Shown one piece after another: positions 1 through 9,247 of a DNA stretch of 64,000 nucleotides. The stretch covers positions 868,001-932,000 of the forward strand of contig CAVZLL010000001.1 in the NCBI GenBank assembly GCA_963776225.1, in the 5' to 3' direction. The position numbers and the translations under genes were made by a program. The notes below the pieces were generated by a model that did not search any database, was not told the DNA's origin, and saw only the letters and a list, made by a program, of their open reading frames with translations. Source of the DNA: Bog-756 sp963776225. Its GTDB lineage: Bacteria > Actinomycetota > Acidimicrobiia > Acidimicrobiales > RAAP-2. Within the stretch, counting starts at the first letter, position 1; each line of letters starts with the position of its first letter.

Positions 1-881
1 GGGGCTGCGCCCGCGAGCCGGGCGGCCGGCCCCTGACCCGGGTCGTGACCGTGCCGCGCCGGCCCCCTCGGGGACGGGACCGCCAGCGGCGCGACCAGGT
101 CCGGGCTGTGGTGGATGATGTCGGCTTCGAGCGCGGTGAGCTCCGCCGAAGGCTCGAGACCGAGCTCGCCGCCGAGGATGGTCCGCAACCGCTGGTAGGC
201 GCGCAGCGCATCGGCCTGCCGGCCGCTCCGGTAGAGCGCGAGCATGAGCGTGGCCCAGCGCTCCTCGCGCAGGGGCAGGGCGGTGACCGCGGCCTCCGCC
301 TGGGCCACGACCTCCTGGTGCAGTCCGAGCGCGAGGCGGGCGTCGAGCAGCGCCTCCTCGGCGCCGTAGCGGAGCTCCTCGAGCCGGATGATCTCGCCCT
401 GGGCCCACACCGCACCGGCCACGTCGGCCAGGGGCGTCCCCCGCCAGTGGCCGAGGGCGCACTCGATCCGGTCGACCGCCTGGCGCAGATCGCCCTGCTC
501 GATGGCGCGGCGGCCTTCTGCGAGGGCGGTCTCGAACAGGTCGACGTCGAGCTCGCCGGGCTCGACGGCGATCGAGTAGCTGCCCAGATGGTTGGCGATG
601 CGCTCCGGCCCGAGGAGCTGCCGCAGCAGCGAGACGTGGCTCGCCAGGGTCGAGGAGGCGCCGGCGCCGGGTGCCCCCTCCCAGATGTCGTCGGCGAGGC
701 GCTCGATCGGGACCCGCTGGTTGGCGGAGACGAGCAGACGCACCAGGACGGACCGCCGCCTGGCACCGCGGATGTCGACCGGGCCGGCAGCGGTGTGCAC
801 CTCGACCGGACCGAGGATCCCGAATCGGGTCCCCAGGATCTGGGTTGTCGCCGCCTCGGTCCCCACCGCCCGGGTCGTCAC
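1..881 (-). CDS. SARP/BTAD-family transcriptional activator, C-terminus cut by window edge
   Basis: The reverse frame stays open from a GTG at 881 to the first base of the window (about 293 residues), so the C-terminus is missing. A GGGAG ribosome site at 891-895 lies 9 bases upstream and favours this start over the in-frame GTG at 866. The N-terminal ~90 residues, with FGILGPVEV, fit the OmpR-like winged helix of SARP regulators. The rest fits the bacterial transcriptional activator domain, including LGSYSIAVEPGELDVD and a helical repeat rich in LRLEELR/ALR-type pairs. SARPs activate secondary-metabolite or stress genes. No target cluster is visible here, and larger AfsR-like proteins carry an NB-ARC domain beyond this point. 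Confidence 0.85.
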   Translation of the reverse strand, partial: MTTRAVGTEAATTQILGTRFGILGPVEVHTAAGPVDIRGARRRSVLVRLLVSANQRVPIERLADDIWEGAPGAGASSTLASHVSLLRQLLGPERIANHLGSYSIAVEPGELDVDLFETALAEGRRAIEQGDLRQAVDRIECALGHWRGTPLADVAGAVWAQGEIIRLEELRYGAEEALLDARLALGLHQEVVAQAEAAVTALPLREERWATLMLALYRSGRQADALRAYQRLRTILGGELGLEPSAELTALEADIIHHSPDLVAPLAVPSPRGPARHGHDPGQGPAARLAGAA

Positions 882-1108
882 CGCGTGGGCCTCCCGCCTG
901 CCCCCCGCCCGCCGAGCGGTGCCAGGGGGCCATCGCGTTCTCGCCGAAGGATCTTGGGCCGGGCAGGGCTGCTGGGCTCGCGCCCGAGACGCGGCGATCC
1001 GTCGTTTTCGAGGGTAGTGTGCACTCGCTCAGCAGGCAACCGGACCGTCGCATCGGAGCCGCTCGCTCGCCTAGCCTGCGGTCGGTTCGGCGACCCGGGG
1101 GAACGGCC

Positions 1109-1963
1109 ATGGCCACGTGCACGATCGACGGTGTCACCGTCGCCTACGAGCTCATCGGGGAGGGTCGGCCCGCCGTCGTGACGCCGGGGGGACGGTTCAG
1201 CAAGGACGTCCCGGGGATCCGCGAGCTCGCCGAGGATCTCGCCGGTCACGGCTACCGGACGCTCATCTGGGACCGGCCCAACACCGGGGCGTCCGACGTC
1301 TGCTTCCGTGGTCGGTCCGAGTCGGAGATGCAGGCCGACGTGCTCGCCGGCCTGCTCCGGGAGCTCGACCTCGCCCCGGCGTTCGTCTTCGGCGGATCGG
1401 GCGGCGCACGGGTGTCGCTGCTCACCGCCGCCCGCCATCCCGACGTCGCGGACCGACTGGCCATGGTCTGGATCAGCGGGGGGGTCTACGGCCTGATGGT
1501 CCTCGCGGTGCACTACTGCGGGGAATCGATCCGCGCGGCGTGGAGCGGTGGCATGGCGTCCGTCGCCGCCCTTCCCGAGTGGCGCGAGGTCATCGAGCGC
1601 AACCCGACGAACGAACAGCGATTCCTCGATCTCGATCCACGGGCGTTCATCGCGACCCTCGAGCAGTGGATGCTTGCCTACTGCCCCGACCCGGGCACGA
1701 CCGTCCCGGGGCTCCCCGACGCCCTCTGCGCGGGGCTCCGGATCCCGACCCTCGTCTTCCGTAGCGGCACCACCGACGCCCACCACACCCGGGAGACCTC
1801 CGAACGGATGGCCGCCCTCATCCCCGCGGCCAGGCTGGTCGAACCGCCCTGGGGTGACGACGAGTGGAAGGAGCGGGGCGAGGCGGCGAGCAACGGGAGC
1901 GGTCATCTCTTCGAGCGGTGGCCGCTGCTCGTGCCGCAGCTGCTCGAGTTCGCCGCGGGGTAG
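1109..1963 (+). CDS. Alpha/beta hydrolase
   Basis: A 284-residue alpha/beta-hydrolase-fold protein. The ATG at 1109 is preceded by GGGGGA (1097-1102); the frame is open further upstream but that part is antisense to the SARP gene. The nucleophile elbow is FGGSGGARV (G-G-S-G-G, Ser near residue 97). An IWDRPNTGASD segment resembles the strand-4/oxyanion region of epoxide-hydrolase/haloperoxidase-like enzymes, and a C-terminal GSGHLFERWP supplies a plausible catalytic His. There is no signal peptide, so it should be cytoplasmic. It is divergent from the SARP gene and convergent with the amidohydrolase that follows. Substrate unknown. Confidence 0.85.
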   Translation: MATCTIDGVTVAYELIGEGRPAVVTPGGRFSKDVPGIRELAEDLAGHGYRTLIWDRPNTGASDVCFRGRSESEMQADVLAGLLRELDLAPAFVFGGSGGARVSLLTAARHPDVADRLAMVWISGGVYGLMVLAVHYCGESIRAAWSGGMASVAALPEWREVIERNPTNEQRFLDLDPRAFIATLEQWMLAYCPDPGTTVPGLPDALCAGLRIPTLVFRSGTTDAHHTRETSERMAALIPAARLVEPPWGDDEWKERGEAASNGSGHLFERWPLLVPQLLEFAAG

Positions 1964-2012
1964 CACCCGGTCCGGCCGGAACTGCGCGATCAGGACGCTC
2001 GGCCCGAACCCC

Positions 2013-3212
2013 TCATGCGGGGACCCGCCAGTCGTCGTGCGCGGGGAGCCGGTGGCCGAACAGCGCCGCTGCGTTCCCACCGGCCACCTTGCGCAGCGCG
2101 GCGTCCGGCAGGCTCCCGAAGACGCTCACCATGGTCGCCTGGGTGTCCGGCCAGGTGGAGTCGGCGTGGGGATAGTCGCTCTCGACCATCACGTGGTCGA
2201 GACCGATCCGTCCGAGCACCGGGACCGCCGACGGGTCGTCGATCGTGCAGAACCAGAAGTTGCGGCCGAGCACCTCGCTCGGGCGGAGGTCCGAGGTCCA
2301 GGTACCGCTCTCGGTTCCCGACGCCGAGTGGTCGAGGACGTAGTCGGCCCGGTCCATGAGCATCGGGACCCACCCGATGCCGCCCTCGGACAGCGCCACC
2401 CGGAGACCCGGGAAGCGTACGGCGACTCCGGACCAGAGCCATTCGGACGCGGCCAGCAGTGCGTTGACCGGGAAGATGGTGGGGAGCAGCTCGAAGGGCG
2501 GGTCGGGGGAGGGGAGCGGCGCCCAGGAGGAGGCACCGGTGTGGAGGCAGACCACCGTGCCGGTCTCCTCGCAGGCGGCGAGGAACGGGTCCCAGTGGTC
2601 GGTGAAGATCGAGGGATAGCCGAGCTGCGCGGGGAACTCGGGGAAGCTCACCGCCTTGAACCCGAGCGATGCGTTGGCGTGCACCTCGGCGACCGCGATC
2701 GCGATGTCGGCGAGCCAGGGGATCTGGAGCGGGATGATCCGTTCGGGGTGGGTCCCGGCCCAGACCTCCCGGTGCCAGCGGTTCCAGGCCCGGGTGCAGG
2801 CGAGGCCGAGCTCCTGGTCGTCGGCACGCGAGAAGACCGACCCGCAGAACCCCGCCACGAGCGACGGGAAGCAGAGCGAGGCCCAGATCCCACCGATGTC
2901 CATGTCCGCCACCCGCGCGTCGATGTCGAAACAGCCCCGGCGCATCTCGTCGAACCGGGCCGGTTCCATGCTCCATTCCTCGCGCGGCCGGCCGACCACC
3001 GCGTTGAGACCCACGTTGGGGTACTCGCGCCCCTCGAAGAGCCAGTACTGGTCGCCGTTGGCCCGCTCCTCGACCCGGGGCGCGGACGGGGCCAGGTGCG
3101 CCGGCATGCGCCCCTCGAAGAGGTCGGGAGGCTCGATGAGGTGGTCGTCGACCGAGATCACCGGGGCTGCCACCGTCCGGGGTGCGGGGTCCGGCAGCAA
3201 CGTGCTGGCCAT
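2013..3212 (-). CDS. Amidohydrolase-2 family protein (paralogue A)
   Basis: A 399-residue metal-dependent TIM-barrel hydrolase of the amidohydrolase-2 (ACMSD/gamma-resorcylate decarboxylase-like) family. Visible motifs are VISVDDHLIEPPD near the N-terminus, DIDARVADMDIGGIWASL, CLHTGASS (barrel His), ALSEGGIGWVP and the C-terminal SDYPHADSTWPDT with the conserved metal Asp. The ATG at 3212 was chosen because the paralogue at 6498-7697 has the same length and N-terminus; no clear ribosome site is present. It is divergent from the aldehyde dehydrogenase with about 85 bases between starts. Family members decarboxylate or hydrolyse aromatic or acyl substrates; the actual substrate is unknown. Confidence 0.87.
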   Translation of the reverse strand: MASTLLPDPAPRTVAAPVISVDDHLIEPPDLFEGRMPAHLAPSAPRVEERANGDQYWLFEGREYPNVGLNAVVGRPREEWSMEPARFDEMRRGCFDIDARVADMDIGGIWASLCFPSLVAGFCGSVFSRADDQELGLACTRAWNRWHREVWAGTHPERIIPLQIPWLADIAIAVAEVHANASLGFKAVSFPEFPAQLGYPSIFTDHWDPFLAACEETGTVVCLHTGASSWAPLPSPDPPFELLPTIFPVNALLAASEWLWSGVAVRFPGLRVALSEGGIGWVPMLMDRADYVLDHSASGTESGTWTSDLRPSEVLGRNFWFCTIDDPSAVPVLGRIGLDHVMVESDYPHADSTWPDTQATMVSVFGSLPDAALRKVAGGNAAALFGHRLPAHDDWRVPA

Positions 3213-3297
3213 GGCAGGGGAGAGTAGCGTTTGCGGCGCGCCGGGGGGCAGGAGAGCCGGGCACCGGAGACGGCGCCGCAGACACGGGGGAGTCGAG

Positions 3298-4755
3298 ATG
3301 GCCACGACGAAGGCAGCAGCTGCGGTCGGGACCGTCCCGCTGGTCATCGCCGGCGATCCGGTCGCCGGCGAGGAGGGGACCTATCCGGTCGTCGACCCCG
3401 CCCGGCCCGACGAGGTGGTCCTGCTCGCCCCGAGCGCGTCGGCCGGCCAGCTCGACCGGGCGATCGCAGCGGCCAGGGACGCCCAGCCCGGGTGGGGCGC
3501 CCTCGCCCCCGACGCCAGGGCCGCAGCGGTGATCGCCGCCAGCGAGCGGGCGCTGGCCTCCCTCGACCTCGACGCGTCGGCCGACCTGCTCACCCGCGAG
3601 CACGGCAAGATCCTGGTCGAGTCCCTCTTCGACCTCTCGGCGTCGGTGGCGATGGCCGGGGCGCTGGCCCCGTTGGTCGCCGAGGCGCTCGAGCCCGCGC
3701 GGGCGGGCACCTCGACGGTCGAGCGGGTGCCCCACGGCGTGGTCGCCGCGGTCCTGCCCTTCAACTGGCCCGCGGCGGTCATGGGCAACAAGGTCCTGCC
3801 GGCCCTGCTCACCGGTAACTCAGTGGTGGTCAAGACCCCGCCGACCTGCCCGGGGGCGGTGCTGATCGCGGCCGCGGCCCTGGCGAGGGAGCTCCCGCCG
3901 GGGGTGCTGAGCGCGGTCAACGGACCCGCCGCGGCCCTCGGGGCGGCGCTCGTCGCCCATCAGGGCGTCGACATGGTCTCCTTCACCGGCGGGGTGGTCG
4001 CCGGCCGGGCGGTGCTCACCGCGTGCGGCCCGCTGCTGCGCCCGGCCGTCCTCGAGCTGGGCGGCAACGACCCGGCGATCGTCGCCCCTGACCTCGACCC
4101 GACCGAAGACCTCGCCACCCGCCTCCTCGAGGCCGCGTTCACCACCTCGGGCCAGGTGTGCATGGCGGTCAAGCGCCTCTACGTGCCCTCGGACCGCCTC
4201 GGTCCCTGGCGCGACGCCCTCGCGTCGGTGCTCTCGCGCACCGTCGTCGGGCACGGGCTCGACCCGGAGGTCACCATGGGCCCGGTCCACACCCGCGCCG
4301 CCCGCGACCGGGTCGAGGCCATGATCGCGGCCGCCGCCGGCGGCGCGACCGAGATCGTCCGGCCCGCCGAGGTCCGGGAGCCCGGGTCCGGCTGGTTCGT
4401 CTCCCCGGCCCTGGTGGTCGATCCGGACCCGTCCACCGACATCGTCCGGGAGGAGCAGTTCGCCCCGGCCCTCCCCCTCCTCCCCTACGACGACCTCGAC
4501 GACGCGGTCGATGCCGCCAACGACACCTGCTTCGGCCTGTGCGCCTCGGTCTGGAGCGGCGACCAGGACCTGGCCGACTCGGTGGCCGGCCGGCTGGCCG
4601 CCGGAACCGTGTGGACCAACGCCCACGGGATGGGGGCCATGGACCACCTCGCACCGATGGGCGGGTGGGGTGACTCGGGTCTCGGGCTCGAGCTCGGACG
4701 AGAGGGGATGGCGGCCTTCACCCGTCCCCGGACCCGCAGGAAGGGGACGCTGTGA
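3298..4755 (+). CDS. NAD(P)-dependent aldehyde dehydrogenase
   Basis: A 485-residue aldehyde dehydrogenase that oxidises an aldehyde to a carboxylate with NAD(P). The ATG at 3298 follows a GGGGGAG site at 3286-3292. Family landmarks are present: PFNWP (about 154-158), SFTGG in the cofactor fold, the general base Glu in LELGG (E253), the catalytic Cys in SGQVCMA (C288) and EEQFAPALPLLPY. Its stop overlaps the start of the next gene (GTGA), so the two are probably co-translated. The pairing suggests that an aldehyde arising in the same degradative route is oxidised here. Substrate unknown. Confidence 0.92.
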   Translation: MATTKAAAAVGTVPLVIAGDPVAGEEGTYPVVDPARPDEVVLLAPSASAGQLDRAIAAARDAQPGWGALAPDARAAAVIAASERALASLDLDASADLLTREHGKILVESLFDLSASVAMAGALAPLVAEALEPARAGTSTVERVPHGVVAAVLPFNWPAAVMGNKVLPALLTGNSVVVKTPPTCPGAVLIAAAALARELPPGVLSAVNGPAAALGAALVAHQGVDMVSFTGGVVAGRAVLTACGPLLRPAVLELGGNDPAIVAPDLDPTEDLATRLLEAAFTTSGQVCMAVKRLYVPSDRLGPWRDALASVLSRTVVGHGLDPEVTMGPVHTRAARDRVEAMIAAAAGGATEIVRPAEVREPGSGWFVSPALVVDPDPSTDIVREEQFAPALPLLPYDDLDDAVDAANDTCFGLCASVWSGDQDLADSVAGRLAAGTVWTNAHGMGAMDHLAPMGGWGDSGLGLELGREGMAAFTRPRTRRKGTL

Positions 4756-6485
4756 TCGATCTGCTCATCCGCGACGGCCTGGTGGTCGACGGCTCGGGGG
4801 CGCCGGCCCGCCGGGCGGACGTGGGGGTCCACGAGGGCCGGGTGGTCGCCGTCGGCACGGTCACCGACACCGCGACCAGGGTCATCGACGCCGGAGGGTG
4901 CGTGGTCGCCCCGGGGTTCGTCGACATCCACACCCACTACGACGCCCAGCTGTTCTGGGATCCCTCGGCGAGCCCGTCGCCCCTCCACGGGGTCACCACC
5001 GTGTTCGGCGGGAATTGCGGGTTCTCGCTCGCGCCGGCCGGTGCCGACCACGCCGACTACCTCACCCGGATGATGGCCCGGGTGGAGGGGATGCCGCTCG
5101 CCGCGCTGCAGGCCGGGCTCGACTGGTCGTGGACGTCCTTCGGCGAATGGCTGGCCCGGCTCGACGGCGCGGTCGGGGTCAACGCCGGCTTCCTGGTCGG
5201 TCACTCCACCCTTCGCCGCGTGGTCATGGGCGACGAGGCGGTCGGTGGCGAGGCGACTCCTGACCAGCTGGACCGGCTCGAGGCCGCGCTGCACCAGGCG
5301 CTGGCCGAGGGCGGGCTCGGGTTCTCGACCTCCCAGGCCCCCACCCACAACGACGGGGACGGCAACCCGGTGCCGTCCCGTTCGGCCAACCGGGAGGAGC
5401 TCGAGCGGCTCGCCGCGGTGGTGGCGGATCACCCCGGGACGACGGTCGAGATGATCGTGCCCGGCTGCCTCAACGGGTTCAGCGAGGACGAGGTCGACCT
5501 CATGACCCGGATCTCGCTCCTCGCCGGCCGGCCGGTCAACTGGAACGTGCTGGCCCCGACGGCCGCCAACCCCGAGAGAACCGGTCACCAGCTCGGCGCG
5601 TCGACGACGGCGCGGGGCGCCGGCGGCCGGTTGGTGGCGCTCACCCTTCCCCACACCATGGCCCTCCGGCTCTCCTTCGACAACGGGGCCATCCTCGACG
5701 GGCTGCCCGGATGGCGCGAGTTCTTCGCGAGACCGGTCGAGGAGCGGATGGCGGTGCTCTCCGACCCGGCGGCGCGCCGGGCCATGGACGAGCGGGCCCA
5801 GTCCGACGAGGCGGGCGTGCTCCGCTTCCTGGCCACCTGGAGCCGCCTGGTGGTGGCCGAGACCTTCGCGCCCGAGAACCGGGGCATCGAGGGCCGGGCG
5901 GTCGGGGAGATCGCAGCCGAGCGGGGGCTCGGCGGGTGGGACGCGCTCTGCGAGATCGTGGTCGCCGACCGCCTGCGCACCGGGTTCTCGGTCCCGATCC
6001 CGGTCACCGACGCCGACTGGACCGCACGCGCCGAGGTCTGGCGGGACCCGAGGGCGGTGGTGGGCGGTTCGGACGCCGGCGCCCACCTCGACACCATGTG
6101 CGGTGCGGTGTACTCGACCACCCTGCTCGGCGAGGGGGTGCGCGAGCGCGGCCTGCTCCCGATCGAGGAGGCGGTGCACCTGCTCACCGGCGCGCCGGCC
6201 GACCTCTACGGCGTGGTCGACCGCGGCCGGGTGGTCGAGGGCGCATGGGCGGACCTCACCGTGTTCGATCCGGAGCGGGTGGGGCCGGGTCCCCTGCGCA
6301 CGAGGGACGATCTGCCCGGCGGGGCGAGCCGCCTCTATGCCGACGCCACCGGGATGGAGCACGTGCTGGTCAACGGCACCGAGGTGGTCACCGCCGACTC
6401 GCTCACCGGGGCGGTGCCGGGCACGGTGCTGCGCTCGGGCAAGGACACGACGACCGTGCCGGTGCCGGGAGCCGCGCCGTCCTGA
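4752..6485 (+). CDS. N-acyl-D-amino-acid deacylase-type amidohydrolase
   Basis: A 577-residue member of the amidohydrolase-3 / D-aminoacylase group. It starts at a GTG whose last bases form the stop of the aldehyde dehydrogenase gene. Visible are the HxH metal motif in VDIHTHYDAQ (H60, H62), GGNCGFSLAP with a Cys (C89) at the place of the D-aminoacylase zinc ligand, GFSTSQAPTHND and the late GGSDAGAHLDTMC Asp/His motif. Such enzymes deacylate N-acyl-D-amino acids, although many environmental relatives have unknown substrates. No signal peptide. Translational coupling to the dehydrogenase implies a shared pathway. Confidence 0.88.
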   Translation: MIDLLIRDGLVVDGSGAPARRADVGVHEGRVVAVGTVTDTATRVIDAGGCVVAPGFVDIHTHYDAQLFWDPSASPSPLHGVTTVFGGNCGFSLAPAGADHADYLTRMMARVEGMPLAALQAGLDWSWTSFGEWLARLDGAVGVNAGFLVGHSTLRRVVMGDEAVGGEATPDQLDRLEAALHQALAEGGLGFSTSQAPTHNDGDGNPVPSRSANREELERLAAVVADHPGTTVEMIVPGCLNGFSEDEVDLMTRISLLAGRPVNWNVLAPTAANPERTGHQLGASTTARGAGGRLVALTLPHTMALRLSFDNGAILDGLPGWREFFARPVEERMAVLSDPAARRAMDERAQSDEAGVLRFLATWSRLVVAETFAPENRGIEGRAVGEIAAERGLGGWDALCEIVVADRLRTGFSVPIPVTDADWTARAEVWRDPRAVVGGSDAGAHLDTMCGAVYSTTLLGEGVRERGLLPIEEAVHLLTGAPADLYGVVDRGRVVEGAWADLTVFDPERVGPGPLRTRDDLPGGASRLYADATGMEHVLVNGTEVVTADSLTGAVPGTVLRSGKDTTTVPVPGAAPS

Positions 6486-6497
6486 GCCGGACGGCGC

Positions 6498-7697
6498 TCA
6501 GGGGAGGACGGTGTCCGGGAGGGGCCAGCGGTAGAGAGCGGCGGCGTTCTCGTGGGTCAGCTTGCGCAGGTCCCCGACCGGCAGGTGGCCCCAGAGCCGT
6601 TCGACCACGTCCTGGGTGTCGGGCCAGGTGGTGTCGCCGTGCGGGTAGTCGACCTCCAGCATGACGTGGTCGACGCCGATCCGGTGGCGGGTGTCGATGG
6701 TCGAGGGGTCGTCGATGGTGCAGAACCAGAAATTGCGCTGGAGCACCTCGGCGGGCCGGAGGCCGCCGGCGACGTCGAACCCCTCGCCGTACCCCGAGCG
6801 GTCCACGATGTTGTCGAGCCGGTCGAGCAGCATGGCCACCCAGCCGATGCCCCCCTCGCTCATGGCGACCTTGATGCCCGGGAAGCGGACCGGGAGCCCG
6901 GACCAGAGCCACTCGCTGCAGGCGGTCATCGACATCTGCCCGAAGAGGGTCGCCCCGAGCGCCACCAGCGGGCCGTCGGCCGGCATGTCCGGCATTCCCG
7001 AGGAGCCGACGTGGAGGGAGATGACGGTGTCGGTCTCCTCGCAGGCGGCGATGACCGGGTCCCAGTAGCCCGAGAAGATGCTGGGCAGGTCGATCCGGTG
7101 GGGGCGCTCGGGAAGGGTGACCGACCGGAACCCGCGCTCGGCGTTGCGCCGGATCTCGGCCGCCCCGAGCTCGGGGTCGGTCAGGTAGGTGATCCCGCAC
7201 GGGATGATCCGGTCCGGGTGGGGCTGCCACCAGGCGTCGTGGAGCCAGTCGTTCCACGCCCGGGTGACCGCCAGGCCGAGCTCGGGGTCACTGGCGCCCG
7301 AGAAGACCCGCCCCGAGAAGCCGGTGATCATCGAGGGGAAGTTGAGCGAGGCCCAGACCCCGTTGATGTCCATGTCGGCGATGCGCGCGTCGATGTCCCA
7401 GCACCCCCGCCGCATGTCCTCGAAGCGGGTCGGCTCGAGGGTCACGCACTCGGGCCGCCGTCCGGCGACCGCGTTCATCCCGACCTGGGAGTAGCGCTTG
7501 CCGTCGAACTCCCAGAGCTGATGGCCGCGGCGGGTCTCGACGATCCTCGGCGCCCGGTCGGCGAACGCTGCCGGCAACCGGCCCTCGAACATGTCGGGCG
7601 GCTCGACCAGATGGTCGTCGACCGAGATGATCGTCGTCCGGACCGTACGGGGCTCGGGGTCCGGGAGCAGGGTGTCCTCTCGAGTGGTGATGGTCAC
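6498..7697 (-). CDS. Amidohydrolase-2 family protein (paralogue B)
   Basis: A 399-residue paralogue of the gene at 2013-3212, sharing LLPDPxPRTV, ISVDDHLxEPPDxFEGR, MRRGCxDIDARxADMD, SEGGIGWVxML, RNFWFCTIDDPS and DYPHxDxTWPDTQ. The GTG at 7697 has a strong GGTGGAGG site seven bases upstream, which sets the start; the frame stays open far upstream, but that stretch is antisense to the membrane-protein gene and is not coding. It converges on the D-aminoacylase gene with a gap of only 12 bases. The conserved metal-binding Asp and His residues are present, so it should be active. Substrate unknown. Confidence 0.87.
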   Translation of the reverse strand: MTITTREDTLLPDPEPRTVRTTIISVDDHLVEPPDMFEGRLPAAFADRAPRIVETRRGHQLWEFDGKRYSQVGMNAVAGRRPECVTLEPTRFEDMRRGCWDIDARIADMDINGVWASLNFPSMITGFSGRVFSGASDPELGLAVTRAWNDWLHDAWWQPHPDRIIPCGITYLTDPELGAAEIRRNAERGFRSVTLPERPHRIDLPSIFSGYWDPVIAACEETDTVISLHVGSSGMPDMPADGPLVALGATLFGQMSMTACSEWLWSGLPVRFPGIKVAMSEGGIGWVAMLLDRLDNIVDRSGYGEGFDVAGGLRPAEVLQRNFWFCTIDDPSTIDTRHRIGVDHVMLEVDYPHGDTTWPDTQDVVERLWGHLPVGDLRKLTHENAAALYRWPLPDTVLP

Positions 7698-7744
7698 GCT
7701 GTCGCCTCCACCGGGGAGTATGGCAGCTACCCGAGCCGGCCCGC

Positions 7745-9196
7745 TCAGCGCCGAGCGGTGCGCTTGCGGTCGGAGCGCTGGTTCTTGCGCTGGGCTTTCT
7801 TCGCCTGGGTCTTCGACGGTCCCGTCCGCTCCCGCACGGCCGGCCGGGCCGGCTCGAGGGTGACCGGGGTGGGATCGGGTCTGGCCGCGACCAGGAGCAA
7901 CGCGGTGACCCCGACCACCTGGAGGGACCACCACAGGAATTCCTCGAGCTGCCACTGGGCGACGACCGTGGCGAGGACGGCGATCGCGGCGCCGGCGACG
8001 AAACGCACCAGGTCGGCGCGTGCCGCCACGATCACCCCGAAGGCCAGCGCCGGCCAGACGTAGTAGGGCGTCATGACCGATTCGGTATAGGTGCGCAGGG
8101 CGAGCGCGAGGGCGGCCGCCCAGACGATCATCTCGGGCCGTTCCCGCCATCGCACCGCCCACCACCCGAGGAGTGCGGCCAAGGCGAGGGCGATGCTCCG
8201 GGTGGGACCGCCACCGACCTTGGCGTTCTGTCCGGTCCCCCCGAGCTTCGGGGCGAGGAACGTCCACGGCGTCTTGTGGTTGTTGGTCACGTTGGGGAAG
8301 GTCGGTTGGTCGACGAGCGCGTGGAGCATGTCGTGGGCGTCCGCCGCGAGCGGCGGGATGGCGACCACGACCGCAGGGAGGGCGCCCCGGATCACCAGTC
8401 CGAGCGCGCGGGACCGGCCCCCGAGGGCGAGGAGCAGCGGGAAGAGCACGATCACCAGCGGCTGCACGGCCACCGCCGCCCCGAACAGCCAGCCGGCCCC
8501 GGTGAAGCGCCGGTCGAAGGCGAAGATGAGGGCGTAGGCGGCGAGCGCGAGGGCCACCGCGTCCTCCGGGTGCCCCGAGATGACCGTGACCGGCCAGAGC
8601 AGGACCGCCTGCACCACGCAGAGCACCGCCCGACGGTGTCGGGTGACCCCGAGCCGCTCGGCCAGCGCGTCGAGGGCGAACAGCGCGACACAGGAGAGGA
8701 GCAGCATCACCGGGAGCAGCACCACGCTCACGTTGCGGTGGATGCTGTAGATCTTCTGACCCGAGCGGGCGAGGTCCTCGATGAAGTAGGGGGTGCCGTG
8801 CAGCAGGAGCTCGTGGAGACCGGTGGTCGGCAGTCCGTTGTGGCTGATCTCGATCGCGGTGGTGGTGAAGGAGTTGGCGAGCGCGCCGAGCGGTGCGAGG
8901 AGGACGAGGAACCCGGGGAACGAGAGGAAGCCCGGACCGTAGACGCTCGCGAGATGGCCGTGGGCGACCGCCGCGGACGCCCGGTAGGTGGTCCAGATGT
9001 CCCCGGGGGTGATCCAGAGGTAGGGCTTGTGCCGGACCACCGGCCCCCACCGGAAGCAGTAGAGCAGGCCGAGGGTGACGAAGACCGCGGACACGAGCAT
9101 CGGCCACGCCCTCGCGGCGAGCCGTTCGACCATCCTGTCCTCGAGGGTCGGTTTCCGGACCTGGCCGGTCGGTCTCCGGGTCTGGGTGCTCGGCAT
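7745..9196 (-). CDS. Multi-pass membrane protein, GT-C-like organisation
   Basis: A 483-residue integral membrane protein with roughly ten hydrophobic segments, starting at ATG 9196. After the first segment comes a loop with WITPGDIWTTYRASAAVAHGH and a mid-protein GHPEDAVALALAAYAL segment. An acidic pair after the first membrane helix and long outer loops are usual in GT-C glycosyltransferases that use polyprenyl-phosphate sugars (GT87/DUF2029-like). The last 40 residues are a strongly basic cytoplasmic tail (KKAQRKNQRSDRKR). The neighbouring sulfotransferase-like gene lies 51 bases upstream on the same strand, so both may modify a surface glycan or lipid. This role is inferred from topology only. 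Confidence 0.7.
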   Translation of the reverse strand: MPSTQTRRPTGQVRKPTLEDRMVERLAARAWPMLVSAVFVTLGLLYCFRWGPVVRHKPYLWITPGDIWTTYRASAAVAHGHLASVYGPGFLSFPGFLVLLAPLGALANSFTTTAIEISHNGLPTTGLHELLLHGTPYFIEDLARSGQKIYSIHRNVSVVLLPVMLLLSCVALFALDALAERLGVTRHRRAVLCVVQAVLLWPVTVISGHPEDAVALALAAYALIFAFDRRFTGAGWLFGAAVAVQPLVIVLFPLLLALGGRSRALGLVIRGALPAVVVAIPPLAADAHDMLHALVDQPTFPNVTNNHKTPWTFLAPKLGGTGQNAKVGGGPTRSIALALAALLGWWAVRWRERPEMIVWAAALALALRTYTESVMTPYYVWPALAFGVIVAARADLVRFVAGAAIAVLATVVAQWQLEEFLWWSLQVVGVTALLLVAARPDPTPVTLEPARPAVRERTGPSKTQAKKAQRKNQRSDRKRTARR

Positions 9197-9247
9197 CGCC
9201 GAGAGCCTGCCACGGACCGTTCCCCTCTGTCAGTGGACCGTCGGGTG

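Noticed and set aside
6498..9107. An 869-codon reverse reading frame covering the second amidohydrolase and the membrane-protein region
   Set aside because: Only the 6498-7697 part has family similarity and a ribosome site; the rest is antisense-frame openness caused by high GC over the 7745-9196 gene.
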